Shown: piece by piece, positions 34,061 to 41,747 of the stretch
How the letters are laid out: every line of letters begins with the position of its first letter
Position numbering within the stretch: the stretch's first letter is position 1
Origin: a virus
DNA length: 64,000 nt
IMG/VR virus record: IMGVR_UViG_3300044729_001198
Location: 122,632 to 186,631 of that record
Direction: 5' to 3' (one strand)
Program-made: the position numbers and the translations under genes
The notes under the pieces: model-generated
The model's database searches: none
What the model was told of the DNA's origin: nothing
Seen by the model: only the letters and a program-made list of their open reading frames with translations

Positions 34061-34063
34061 ATA
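34056..34063 (-). promoter_or_regulatory. Late-type motif TATTTATA upstream of gp32
   Basis: On the coding strand, GATATTTATACCAG. It lies about 137 bases before the gp32 start, immediately after the stop of the 34075 gene, and overlaps the tandem repeats. The match is exact but the distance is larger than for other copies. Confidence 0.35.
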
Positions 34064-34074
34064 TCAAGATACAG

Positions 34075-34464
34075 TTAATTAACGTCAATTATCCTGAATA
34101 AAGATGTCTTGAGTATCTTGTAACCATCACCATCGGTTAAAATTACAGCATTTCTATAATCATTCCAATGTATTTGGTAATCCTTGTCAACCATACCACC
34201 ATTCAATTGTGATATTAGTCTATTCAAAGCATTTATAGTATACATGGTGTTTGTTTCTTTTTTACGATGAACCATGATGGTATTTGGTAAAAATGAGTTT
34301 GTAGAAGTTGGCATGATGTTATAACTTACAACCAATTCCTTCGATGGGTCTAACTTCAGTATGAATATTTTTTTGCTAAACAACTCAAATGATGACTGAA
34401 TAGTATTGACCACATCTTCAAATGTGGATTCGTTTGTAAATGTACACAACAACTGCGTTCTCAC
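34075..34464 (-). CDS. Conserved T4-like phage protein of unknown function
   Basis: A 129-residue protein starting MRTQLLCTFTNESTFEDVVN and containing NTIMVHRKKETNTMYTINALN, a conserved segment I associate with a small unnamed family in marine T4-like phages. The start is probably the GTG at 34464, seven bases after GGGAG; an overlapping ATG four bases earlier opens only a 16-codon frame. The fold looks alpha/beta. No function is known to me. Confidence 0.6.
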   Translation of the reverse strand: MRTQLLCTFTNESTFEDVVNTIQSSFELFSKKIFILKLDPSKELVVSYNIMPTSTNSFLPNTIMVHRKKETNTMYTINALNRLISQLNGGMVDKDYQIHWNDYRNAVILTDGDGYKILKTSLFRIIDVN

Positions 34465-34478
34465 TCATATCTCCCAAA

Positions 34479-36368
34479 TTATTTTGAATATACTTGTTTA
34501 TTAGCAGTTTCAAGTGTTTTAGCAAACCTCTTATCTAACTGCATTTCAAATTTTATCTGACCACCATATCCAACACCATCTTCACGAACAACAATTGTAG
34601 CCAAAGGAATTACCTTACCATCAAGGTCAGCTTTATAACCCAAATATGGTGGATTGCCATCTTCAGCAACTAACTTTTCTTTGATTTGTTCAAAGTCAGA
34701 CGTTCCAAATATTTTCTCCATGACTTTTTTATCAAGTGAGTTTGGACCAATAGCCATAGTCTCTTCACCATCTGAAACTGATTTTAGTGGGAACTCTTTT
34801 TTAATTTCTTCCAACATCCCAGCTTTCATTTTGGGATTGGTTACAATTGCTTTAACGGATTCGGCTTGGAACTTACGATGTGTCTCATCAACTTCTTTCA
34901 TGTAAGCTTTAGCATCAGCATTACCAGAATCAGCGAGAGCCTTAATACCCTCTAACACAACTTTCGACTTACCTCTACTACCACCACCCTTTGACAAATC
35001 AGATAAGGCTTCATTAAATGATATTTTTTTGGACTTCATCGTATCAACCAAAGATTTAACGGATGGGTCGTTTGAATCTATCAATTTTTGAATGTCATTT
35101 GAAAATTTAGAACCAACTTCAGTAAGACGTTTTCTTTGATTTGATGAGTATACCTTTTGGTTGATTTCGTCTGGCAAATTATCATCCCATTCGGAAAATT
35201 TACCAGCACCTGAATTCAAGAAGTTTACCATTGTAGATTTTTTCAATGAAACCTCATCTAAAATTTCGCTACCATCTTTTAATTTGATTTTAGCGTACAT
35301 ATCACTTGAAAACCCTTTGTTCTTATTGTAATTTTTCAAACCAAGAGCTTCTACCTCTTCTTTGGTATCCCATGATGTTGCTACAATTTCAGCACCCGGA
35401 TATTGTGAGCCAATTCGGTTTAATATAGCTTGCCTATTATTCTTTGCGGCTTGAATCCAACTCTTTGTAACAATACGACTACCTTCAGTTTTCATTCCAG
35501 GATTATTCTTAATCAGAGCCGTTTCATGTGCTGATAAAGCATCGGTCAACTTTGTAAACTCATCATTGGTCATTGATGTACCCATCATGGTCATCAATTC
35601 TCCAGCTTGAGCTGATATTTGTCCGGCTCCTCCAGGAATATCACTAAAGTGTGACCACTTTGTAGCATCACCAGTCGGTCTCGTATTCATCATACGTTCA
35701 AGAGCCTTCATATATCGTTTTGGGAATTTTGGATTAGAAACCAAATCTTCAGGAAGTTTGAATGCATCCGGTGGAGTTGGATTTGCTAATTTTGCGTTCT
35801 TTTTTGCAAAGTCATCATCGTTTGGAATCATGTCTTGACTAAATGCCTTCGATTCTAATGAATTTGTTTTTATTAAAGTCTTATCCTTACCAGAAATAAT
35901 ACGTTCTTCAGAAGCAGGTTCACCCTTTGGTTCATCCGCATCATCGGATGGGGTTGCCTTTTGCTTTGCCTTTTCAACATCATCTTTAGTAGCAGGGTCT
36001 TGTGTTTGTGGATTTAATTGTTTTACTTGATAAACCGAACCTGACTTTTTATTCTTTACCCAAGTTTCTTCATCGAGGTCTTGTTCTTCAGATTTCTCGT
36101 TGTACTTATCACGTTCAAGAGCTGTCATCATACCCAACTCGATTGTCTCAACATCTTTTTCACCAGCAGGTTCTTCTTTTTGAGCATCTTTGGGCAATCC
36201 ACCACCCTCTAATAGAGTTTTTACATACTCATCAGCAAACTCATAACCAAAACCTTCAGCCAAAACTTTATGCAATCCCATTAGTGAAGTTTCACTATAA
36301 GGGTTGGTCAAATCTATACCAACTTGAGACCACCATTTTCTGACTATTTTTTCGAACAATTTCTTCAT
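34479..36368 (-). CDS. Large late protein of unknown function
   Basis: A 629-residue hydrophilic protein. Residues 1-60 are helical, 60-160 are low-complexity and rich in Glu, Lys and Asp (EEPAGEKDVETIEL, then KGEPASEERI), and the C-terminal 350 residues are mixed alpha/beta with EILDEVSLKKSTMVNFLNSGAGKF. That E-V-S-L-K-K strand followed by a Gly/Ser loop recurs in large unnamed proteins of marine phages and faintly resembles a PD-(D/E)XK strand. The late-type motif directly before the ATG suggests a virion or packaging role. I do not recognise a family. Confidence 0.55.
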   Translation of the reverse strand: MKKLFEKIVRKWWSQVGIDLTNPYSETSLMGLHKVLAEGFGYEFADEYVKTLLEGGGLPKDAQKEEPAGEKDVETIELGMMTALERDKYNEKSEEQDLDEETWVKNKKSGSVYQVKQLNPQTQDPATKDDVEKAKQKATPSDDADEPKGEPASEERIISGKDKTLIKTNSLESKAFSQDMIPNDDDFAKKNAKLANPTPPDAFKLPEDLVSNPKFPKRYMKALERMMNTRPTGDATKWSHFSDIPGGAGQISAQAGELMTMMGTSMTNDEFTKLTDALSAHETALIKNNPGMKTEGSRIVTKSWIQAAKNNRQAILNRIGSQYPGAEIVATSWDTKEEVEALGLKNYNKNKGFSSDMYAKIKLKDGSEILDEVSLKKSTMVNFLNSGAGKFSEWDDNLPDEINQKVYSSNQRKRLTEVGSKFSNDIQKLIDSNDPSVKSLVDTMKSKKISFNEALSDLSKGGGSRGKSKVVLEGIKALADSGNADAKAYMKEVDETHRKFQAESVKAIVTNPKMKAGMLEEIKKEFPLKSVSDGEETMAIGPNSLDKKVMEKIFGTSDFEQIKEKLVAEDGNPPYLGYKADLDGKVIPLATIVVREDGVGYGGQIKFEMQLDKRFAKTLETANKQVYSK

Positions 36369-36371
36369 AAA

Positions 36372-36379
36372 TATAAATA
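36372..36379 (-). promoter_or_regulatory. Late-type motif TATTTATA abutting a start codon
   Basis: Coding strand GATATTTATATTTATG; only three bases lie between the motif and the ATG at 36368. If the motif is a -10-like element the transcript would be leaderless or start inside the gene. Confidence 0.4.
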
Positions 36380-36380
36380 T

Positions 36381-37607
36381 CTAAATACTTACCTTAACCA
36401 TATCTTTGTAATTATCACCAACTTCTACTTCAGTAGGATATCCACCAATTTCCATTATAGACTTAATTGATTTAATGTATTCAATACCATTATCAGGATG
36501 TACATCAAATAAAATTGAGTCATATGTGTATAGAACTGGCAAAGACCTCGACTCATGGAGTTTGGACAATTTGTCGATTATAATTATGTTTCTTTCAGTC
36601 TCAACCGATTGTAGAATATAGTTAAATAGTTTATTTTTGTTTAAATCATCAGACCATACAATTTTTCTATTTAATATAGGAGTCTCTACATAACCAATGG
36701 TTTTAAATTTACCCCACAAATATTCTATGTACTCTGATACTTTTTTGAAAAATGGAATGTGTATGTATTCTTCTTGAACACCCCCATATAATTGTCGGAA
36801 TGTAATTGCTTTTGCAGTAGAATCGTCAACTCCATACTGATTAGCCAACCACTTATGAGCTTTTATATCCAATGGTATATCCACGTCAATTAATTTACCA
36901 ATAAGTCTAATATGGTAACCATCAAAGTCTAACTGATATAGTTTACCATTTTCAAATCTTGATACAAATCTCTTACGAGTGTCACCATCCTTTTTGAGAG
37001 CAGCATAGTTAATACCACCAAATGCGTTGGATGGTCGTGATGTGGTTGTTAAGAAGTTGTAGTTTGTATATTCAATACCATCTACAGTATTTATACCATT
37101 TTTTTCAATATAGAACAAAGACTTTGGATATAGCTGTGCAAATCTTGAAGTCGCATTTTGAGACCACAAGTTTTTCCATTTTAAGAACTCCTCATAGTGT
37201 TTCCAAATAGGAATGAGGTCGTTTGCCCTTGGAGCTTGTCTACGTCTGAATATTGTATATATAACACCTTCGTCTACTTCATAATCTTTAGCCGAATGAA
37301 ACAATCCTGCCTCAAAGTCATATATATTAGAAGTATCACCTTTATAATGGTATAAAAAGTCTTTTAGTTTGTATACAAAGACTCGTTTGAACTCTGAAAA
37401 GTCTATATCATTTGAAACACATTCAGAGTCAATGTTGTGATAGTTTATAAACAAATCAATAACCCCATCCGATACCATGATTGATGATATACGCGTTTGA
37501 GCCGAATGTTTATTCAAACTTGATAATATGGGGTATACAAATATAGAATCCCTTGAAAGGGATTGAATACGTTTTGCCAATCGTTCGTTGGTGTCTACTA
37601 ACCTCAT
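36381..37607 (-). CDS. Family A DNA polymerase-like protein without exonuclease domain
   Basis: A 408-residue protein with a family A (Pol I-like) palm and fingers. Motif A is YQLDFDGYHIRLIG, with Asp227 at the catalytic place (canonical DYSQIELR; here the Glu is His232). Motif B is AKAITFRQLYGG with Lys266, Phe270, Tyr274 and Gly275 at the canonical K-x3-F-x3-YG spacing, though the preceding Arg is Asp. Motif C is LYTYDSILFDVH, with Asp363 for the second metal ligand. TTTSRPSNAFGGINY corresponds to the T-x-x-G-R-x-x-S segment. The first 150 residues match no exonuclease. It coexists with the family B gp43 and has its own host-like promoter. Confidence 0.72.
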   Translation of the reverse strand: MRLVDTNERLAKRIQSLSRDSIFVYPILSSLNKHSAQTRISSIMVSDGVIDLFINYHNIDSECVSNDIDFSEFKRVFVYKLKDFLYHYKGDTSNIYDFEAGLFHSAKDYEVDEGVIYTIFRRRQAPRANDLIPIWKHYEEFLKWKNLWSQNATSRFAQLYPKSLFYIEKNGINTVDGIEYTNYNFLTTTSRPSNAFGGINYAALKKDGDTRKRFVSRFENGKLYQLDFDGYHIRLIGKLIDVDIPLDIKAHKWLANQYGVDDSTAKAITFRQLYGGVQEEYIHIPFFKKVSEYIEYLWGKFKTIGYVETPILNRKIVWSDDLNKNKLFNYILQSVETERNIIIIDKLSKLHESRSLPVLYTYDSILFDVHPDNGIEYIKSIKSIMEIGGYPTEVEVGDNYKDMVKVSI

Positions 37608-37613
37608 ATGTTA

Positions 37614-37644
37614 CAAATATACGAAAATTATTTCATATATCAAA
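37614..37644 (-). promoter_or_regulatory. Bacteroidota-type promoter upstream of the family A polymerase
   Basis: Coding strand: TTTG (37644-37641), 19-base spacer, TATATTTG (37621-37614), an exact match to the -33/-7 consensus. The -7 element lies 6 bases from the ATG at 37607. The -33 element overlaps the stop of the tiny frame at 37640. Confidence 0.75.
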
Positions 37645-37714
37645 GAGTATTCAAAAGTTCTTGATACTCTTCCCACTCGTCCGCTTGGACTTCGATATCT
37701 CTATATTCCCACAT
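37640..37714 (-). CDS. Possible 24-residue small protein
   Basis: A short frame, MWEYRDIEVQADEWEEYQEL plus four residues, fills the gap between the 37718 gene and the polymerase promoter. The ATG is preceded by TTAAGGT, which also holds the upstream stop, so coupling is possible. The acidic, tyrosine- and tryptophan-rich composition is not random-looking, but at this length chance cannot be excluded. Confidence 0.35.
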   Translation of the reverse strand: MWEYRDIEVQADEWEEYQELLNTL

Positions 37715-37717
37715 ACC

Positions 37718-38035
37718 TTAATTGTAAACTTCATCAAGCACTTGTTCAAGTTCGGACATCAGACCCTCAACCACAAAGGGTTCACTAAACTCAACCTCAT
37801 GTGAGATGTACTCAAATCGTTCAGCAACCGTGTTTTGTTTTGCAATCAAACTTTTGATAGCAGTCAACAGGTGTTCTTGTGGGGCGTACATCATAGCATC
37901 GCTGTCAATGGGGAAGATAAAGTCAAAACCACCCTTGGGTTTCCAATAAGGAGTTTCACCAAAACCATCAGGCCCAACGTTGTAGTTTTCGTAATACTGA
38001 CAACTCACTCGTACATTAACTTCGTTATAATTCAT
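37718..38035 (-). CDS. Small unknown early protein
   Basis: A 105-residue protein with NVRVSCQYYENYNVGPDG, a central WKPKGGFDFIFPIDSDAMMYA and a helical acidic C-terminus (LMSELEQVLDEVYN). No known family is apparent to me. It is downstream of a promoter-bearing gene pair (38051 and its leader) and separated from it by 15 bases. Confidence 0.5.
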   Translation of the reverse strand: MNYNEVNVRVSCQYYENYNVGPDGFGETPYWKPKGGFDFIFPIDSDAMMYAPQEHLLTAIKSLIAKQNTVAERFEYISHEVEFSEPFVVEGLMSELEQVLDEVYN

Positions 38036-38050
38036 ATTTTTTATTTTTTA

Positions 38051-38326
38051 TTATCCAATTACTTCCAACAAAGACATAGCCACATTATAAGAGTGACGAC
38101 CACTAATACTCACAACACTAGCGTTCTTTTGTTTAATATTACGAACGATGAACGTTTCAGTCGGATTAATCTTTGGGTGTTTAATTCGAACGTTATCACC
38201 CACCTTGAGTGAATGTTTCATCTGATAAGCCATCATCGATTGTTTTGACTTAATGACTTCGATTACAAGTCGGTTGAGGTTTTTGAGCTCCTCGATGCTC
38301 ATTCCGTTTAATTGATTATAGTTCAT
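38051..38326 (-). CDS. Small protein with SH3/KOW-like segment
   Basis: A 91-residue protein. A helical first half (NGMSIEELKNLNRLVIEVIK) precedes LKVGDNVRIKHPKINPTETFIV, a pattern typical of a small beta-barrel such as KOW or SH3-like domains. The ATG at 38326 is preferred over one three codons upstream because it follows GAGAGAT and because the same leader, with the same downstream ATG, is repeated before the gene at 38814. A nucleic-acid-binding role is a guess. Confidence 0.5.
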   Translation of the reverse strand: MNYNQLNGMSIEELKNLNRLVIEVIKSKQSMMAYQMKHSLKVGDNVRIKHPKINPTETFIVRNIKQKNASVVSISGRHSYNVAMSLLEVIG

Positions 38327-38354
38327 ATCTCTCATTGATTACAGAGTAAAGATA
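38324..38354 (-). repeat. 31-base leader repeat, copy 1
   Basis: Thirty-one bases from the -7 element through the ribosome binding site to the ATG are identical to 39081-39111. The block supplies TATCTTTA, a short untranslated leader, GAGAGAT and the start codon, so it acts as a portable promoter-leader unit. Confidence 0.75.
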
Positions 38355-38378
38355 CAATAAAGGTTTGACATATACAAG
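38347..38378 (-). promoter_or_regulatory. Bacteroidota-type promoter of the leader-repeat type
   Basis: Coding strand: CTTG (38378-38375), 20-base spacer, TATCTTTA (38354-38347). Its upstream part shares 17 bases (38364-38380) with the promoter at 21258-21289, and its downstream part is the 31-base leader repeat. Confidence 0.65.
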
Positions 38379-38398
38379 CCCCCAATGTTATCAAATTG

Positions 38399-38626
38399 TT
38401 AAATCTTGTTTTTGACCTTGTAAGAAAATAGGTATCCACAATCATCATCGTAGATGTCATCTTCTATTACAATGTAGTCCGATAGAATTTGCTCTAACCT
38501 TTCAAGGTCAGTTCTACGCCAGTATCCAAATCGTAGATAAAAGTCATTGTCTCCACCGATTACACGACCGGTGTTGAACTCACCCAATTCAGTTTGGATT
38601 TTATTTAAAATAGCTTCGCTTAACAT
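38399..38626 (-). CDS. Small unknown protein
   Basis: A 75-residue protein, alpha/beta in pattern, with GEFNTGRVIGGDNDFYLRFGYW and an acidic stretch DDIYDDDCGYLF. It overlaps the next gene upstream by 7 bases. No family recognised. Confidence 0.5.
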   Translation of the reverse strand: MLSEAILNKIQTELGEFNTGRVIGGDNDFYLRFGYWRRTDLERLEQILSDYIVIEDDIYDDDCGYLFSYKVKNKI

Positions 38627-38808
38627 TCCGTTTTATTAAAATATTGTTCACGTTCTTTATATGAGTAATAATAATGTAACAATCGATTGTAAGTCCAATG
38701 TTTTTCAATGTGTTTGTTTGTGGCTGTATTATTAAAACCACCTTTTACACCAAACTCATTAAACAAAGCGTTGATGATATCTTCTCTACTTTCAAATCTA
38801 ATTCTCAT
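38620..38808 (-). CDS. Small unknown protein
   Basis: A 62-residue basic, tyrosine-rich helical protein (ESREDIINALFNEFGVKGGF, later RLLHYYYSYKEREQ). It lies 5 bases after the gene at 38814 and overlaps the one at 38399. No family recognised. Confidence 0.5.
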   Translation of the reverse strand: MRIRFESREDIINALFNEFGVKGGFNNTATNKHIEKHWTYNRLLHYYYSYKEREQYFNKTEC

Positions 38809-38813
38809 ATCTT

Positions 38814-39083
38814 TTATTTTTGTTTTCTTTGACCTAATCTGCGTGTACCATATTCGACAGTGACAGCCGTGAATGAAACCTCATTTTCAAAGTTATACTT
38901 ATCAAAATGAATAAAGCCTTCTCGTGTCATTCTTTCAACAGTGTTTCCGGATTGGATACGCTCGAACGTAGCCTCATCAACTATCATTGTATCTCCTGCA
39001 TGGTACTTCACTGCTTGTCTATTATATCCGGCAGATTCAAGGATTTCTTTCTTAACTACTAATTTAAATTCTTTGTGTGTCAT
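38814..39083 (-). CDS. Small unknown early protein
   Basis: An 89-residue protein: THKEFKLVVKKEILESAGYN, then HAGDTMIVDEATFERIQSGN and a strand-rich C-terminus. The VDEATFERI segment resembles small phage proteins of unknown role. The ATG at 39083 is chosen over the one three codons upstream for the reason given for 38051: GAGAGAT in the duplicated leader. It heads an operon of three small genes. Confidence 0.5.
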   Translation of the reverse strand: MTHKEFKLVVKKEILESAGYNRQAVKYHAGDTMIVDEATFERIQSGNTVERMTREGFIHFDKYNFENEVSFTAVTVEYGTRRLGQRKQK

Positions 39084-39111
39084 ATCTCTCATTGATTACA
39101 GAGTAAAGATA
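39081..39111 (-). repeat. 31-base leader repeat, copy 2
   Basis: Identical to 38324-38354, spanning -7 element, leader, ribosome binding site and start codon. Confidence 0.75.
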
Positions 39112-39135
39112 ATGTAATAAATTGAGATTTCCAAA
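39104..39135 (-). promoter_or_regulatory. Bacteroidota-type promoter of the small-gene operon
   Basis: Coding strand: TTTG (39135-39132), 20-base spacer, TATCTTTA (39111-39104). Directly upstream of the -33 element is a 14-base palindrome at 39140-39153. Confidence 0.65.
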
Positions 39136-39139
39136 TAAT

Positions 39140-39153
39140 ATTTGTTAACAAAT
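39140..39153. repeat. 14-base palindrome upstream of a promoter
   Basis: ATTTGTTAACAAAT is a perfect inverted repeat, four bases upstream of the -33 element and two bases after the stop of the gene at 39156. It may be an activator or repressor site; AT-rich palindromes of this size can also arise by chance. Confidence 0.35.
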
Positions 39154-39155
39154 TG

Positions 39156-39725
39156 TTAAGATTTTAACCATTCGGTTAAGTTTTTGACATACTCTGATAT
39201 CTTGGGCATTGTGTTTTCAGTCTCAAACAAGATTCTACGATTTGTATCAATTACACCACGTTCGATGTTGGTGTCATTTAATGGTCCTGTGATTTTCCAA
39301 GCAAGTTTTACTTTTATAAAATGCTCTTTATCAGCCTTACCATAGTTTTCAAGATTAACTTCGCTTATGTAATCTGAAGTACGTCTTTTTACAAAATATC
39401 TATAGAAATATCCACGGTCATAGTCCAGTTGAGTTGGTGTTTGTTTACTGTAGTTAGCAAATGTAAACTTTTTTGGAGTTTGAGCAACAAGGCCATCATA
39501 TTCAAACTTTTTCTTGTTAGCTTCTTCAGACATATTCACATATGGTATCAGTTTTTTCGAACGACCTCTAACATACGAGGATTCCGTAAATACTTCGTTT
39601 GTGGTGTATGTATGATACGCGCCTTTGAATTCAGTACCATCTTCCAACATCCACTCTTTTCCAGCGGTAAATCTCCCACCGAGAATTTGACCTTGAGGAT
39701 AATATATTTTCTTTCTACCTGCCAT
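39156..39725 (-). CDS. Putative baseplate or tail-associated protein
   Basis: A 189-residue protein starting MAGRKKIYYPQGQILGGRFT, then TAGKEWMLEDGTEFKGAYHTYTTNEVF, a strand-rich start of the kind seen in small wedge or hub-associated proteins of marine T4-like phages, followed by DYDRGYFYRYFVKRR and a helical end. It shares one base with the preceding hub-like gene and closes the structural block. No exact T4 counterpart is recognised. Confidence 0.5.
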   Translation of the reverse strand: MAGRKKIYYPQGQILGGRFTAGKEWMLEDGTEFKGAYHTYTTNEVFTESSYVRGRSKKLIPYVNMSEEANKKKFEYDGLVAQTPKKFTFANYSKQTPTQLDYDRGYFYRYFVKRRTSDYISEVNLENYGKADKEHFIKVKLAWKITGPLNDTNIERGVIDTNRRILFETENTMPKISEYVKNLTEWLKS

Positions 39726-41428
39726 TATACATTAACCATCATATATCCAACAACTGTAGTTTCCCACATACCATCTTCTTTTACTGAATGTTCAATTTCA
39801 CCGACTACAAAATATGTACTACCACCATTGTAAGCAGCAGGTAATGGTGTAACTTGAAACTTTTGGTAAAACGCTACTCCCGGCAAACCATCAAATGTCA
39901 AGCTCAAATCAATGTTGTATCGTAAAGATACATTTTTTACACCAGTCTCTTTACTTAATACATATTTTCTTAACGTGGTTTTAAAATCCGAAGCACCTTC
40001 AGCTTTCCAAGAACCTTCACCGATTTCCTTTATTTTACTTTCAACAGATGAGGCTGGGCTTGGTCCTTTTCTTTTAGATTGTGGTTTGGCTTTACATCCT
40101 TTAAAAATATTATCAGCGGCGCCTTCTGGAAAAGTACCACCACCACCTGCGAAAGCAATAGCAGCCATTTCAGGATCCATATTACTTGACATATTAATAC
40201 CTTTAATTGGGGAATCAATTCCAAGCAAATTTATAGTAGTACCACCCGAGCTCTTTTTTACGTCATTTAATTTATTTACAATATTATATTTTTTAGGATT
40301 ACTTGGCGTTGGGATTATAGCACACGAAGCAGCACCACCAGTACATTGGTCTATTTCAGCTAATACTCTTTGTAAAAATGAATTTGCTGTATAACTTGCT
40401 TCTCGGGTCTCTTTAGATTTAGTTAACAACTCCTTTTCAAGGTCTAATAATTTACCAGTAGAAATATAGATGTCATTTACATCACCAAATGTACCTTCAA
40501 ATCCACTAAAATCATTTTCACTACCATAATTACCACCCTCGCCCGGTAACATCACAGCCATCATATCAGCAGATTTTAATAAGGATAGAGTTTGATACTT
40601 AGCAGTACACACAAAATCAAAACCGTTACCCATCACCTCATTGTTTAAAAAGTCTATAATTTTTCTAACCTGAACATAACTAACGTAAACCTCATCAGCC
40701 GAACCGAATGATATTATAGAGTCAATAAACCCAGCCTCTTTTTGTAAAGTAGCTATACCAAATCCATTAATAGATTTACCAGTACCCTCTGATGGTAAAT
40801 TACCACCATCAATAGTACCATCATCCTCACGAGTCAAACCAAACGCCTCGTCACATTGGTCTTGTAATTGCTTTATTATAGAATATGATTCCGTAGAATT
40901 TTCCGCATCAGCACTGGCTACTCCAGTTTTAGCAGGGGTCATAGCGAAAGCACCAGCAGCCGATGACTGACCAAGCGCTTTACCCGTACATGAAAATGAA
41001 CCATCCGAATTATACGACCATCCGAAATCATAAATTCTGGCGTTAGATATTGAAATCTCACCACCAGTATTCCAACCAAATTTTACGTTGATTAAATTTC
41101 CAGGAATCATAAAAGCTTGTGACAATTGGTTTAAGTCATCAATCGTATAACAGGTATATGTAAATTCAATTTCCCATAAAGCAACATCGGTTATATCACC
41201 ACCACCTTGGTTTTTAGTAGTTACCGAATTTAAATATGGCTTTGGTCTACCATAAACAGAACCATAACCCGATCCAGGGTTCATTAATAAAGCAGGACCA
41301 CCACCACATGAAAATTGGTCGTTTTCACCACTAAATTGAACGGTAGCATATGCTCTACGTTTATATCGTTTAGCATCTCCCGTTGGGGCTGTTGGTGTTG
41401 GTAAACTTCCTGCGTCAAATATAGACAT
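39725..41428 (-). CDS. Putative baseplate hub protein (gp27-like position)
   Basis: A 567-residue structural protein. The N-terminal domain, with KPYLNSVTTKNQGGGDITDV and LWEIEFTYTCYTIDDLNQL followed by NLINVKFGWNTGGE, resembles the tail-tube-like first domain of baseplate hub proteins. The middle is helical with low-complexity Gly/Ser segments; the end is strand-rich with LTFDGLPGVAFYQKFQV and YFVVGEIEHSVKEDG, as in hub or carrier domains. It lies just after the gp53-like LysM protein, supporting a central baseplate role. No lysozyme domain is visible. Confidence 0.55.
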   Translation of the reverse strand: MSIFDAGSLPTPTAPTGDAKRYKRRAYATVQFSGENDQFSCGGGPALLMNPGSGYGSVYGRPKPYLNSVTTKNQGGGDITDVALWEIEFTYTCYTIDDLNQLSQAFMIPGNLINVKFGWNTGGEISISNARIYDFGWSYNSDGSFSCTGKALGQSSAAGAFAMTPAKTGVASADAENSTESYSIIKQLQDQCDEAFGLTREDDGTIDGGNLPSEGTGKSINGFGIATLQKEAGFIDSIISFGSADEVYVSYVQVRKIIDFLNNEVMGNGFDFVCTAKYQTLSLLKSADMMAVMLPGEGGNYGSENDFSGFEGTFGDVNDIYISTGKLLDLEKELLTKSKETREASYTANSFLQRVLAEIDQCTGGAASCAIIPTPSNPKKYNIVNKLNDVKKSSGGTTINLLGIDSPIKGINMSSNMDPEMAAIAFAGGGGTFPEGAADNIFKGCKAKPQSKRKGPSPASSVESKIKEIGEGSWKAEGASDFKTTLRKYVLSKETGVKNVSLRYNIDLSLTFDGLPGVAFYQKFQVTPLPAAYNGGSTYFVVGEIEHSVKEDGMWETTVVGYMMVNV

Positions 41429-41439
41429 AACTAATCCAA

Positions 41440-41736
41440 TTATTGATTTAACGTGTTATATAGGTCAATTATTTCAAAATGATTTGCTGGAATTCTAATT
41501 TGTTTTCCGATTGGCACGACAAGATTACCATATCCAATATTATTAGCTCGTGCGATTATCCACCATAACGTAGAGTCCAGATAATATTTATTTGCTAATA
41601 AATCCAATCTATCACCAACCTGACCTGTTATATAAATATCATTTTCAGTTGGTTCAATTTCAGGATATAATACAGTTTTACGGAATCGCTTTCCGTTCTT
41701 GTCTTTTAAAATTTCTATGTCAGTATATCTTTGCAT
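41440..41736 (-). CDS. 53: LysM-containing baseplate wedge protein (gp53-like)
   Basis: A 98-residue protein. IYITGQVGDRLDLLANKYYL, then STLWWIIARANNIG and VPIGKQIRIPAN form a LysM-like module, the pattern of T4 gp53 and its relatives, in which LysM links wedges to hub. The N-terminus (DIEILKDKNGKRFRKTVLYP) is also family-like. Neighbours on both sides are baseplate candidates. Confidence 0.75.
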   Translation of the reverse strand: MQRYTDIEILKDKNGKRFRKTVLYPEIEPTENDIYITGQVGDRLDLLANKYYLDSTLWWIIARANNIGYGNLVVPIGKQIRIPANHFEIIDLYNTLNQ

Positions 41737-41747
41737 TTTTTACCTTA

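Noticed and set aside
33920-34074. tRNA or small RNA gene in the longest intergenic gap
   Set aside because: No cloverleaf, no CCA-type end and no stable long stem; the gap is explained by promoters and the tandem repeat.
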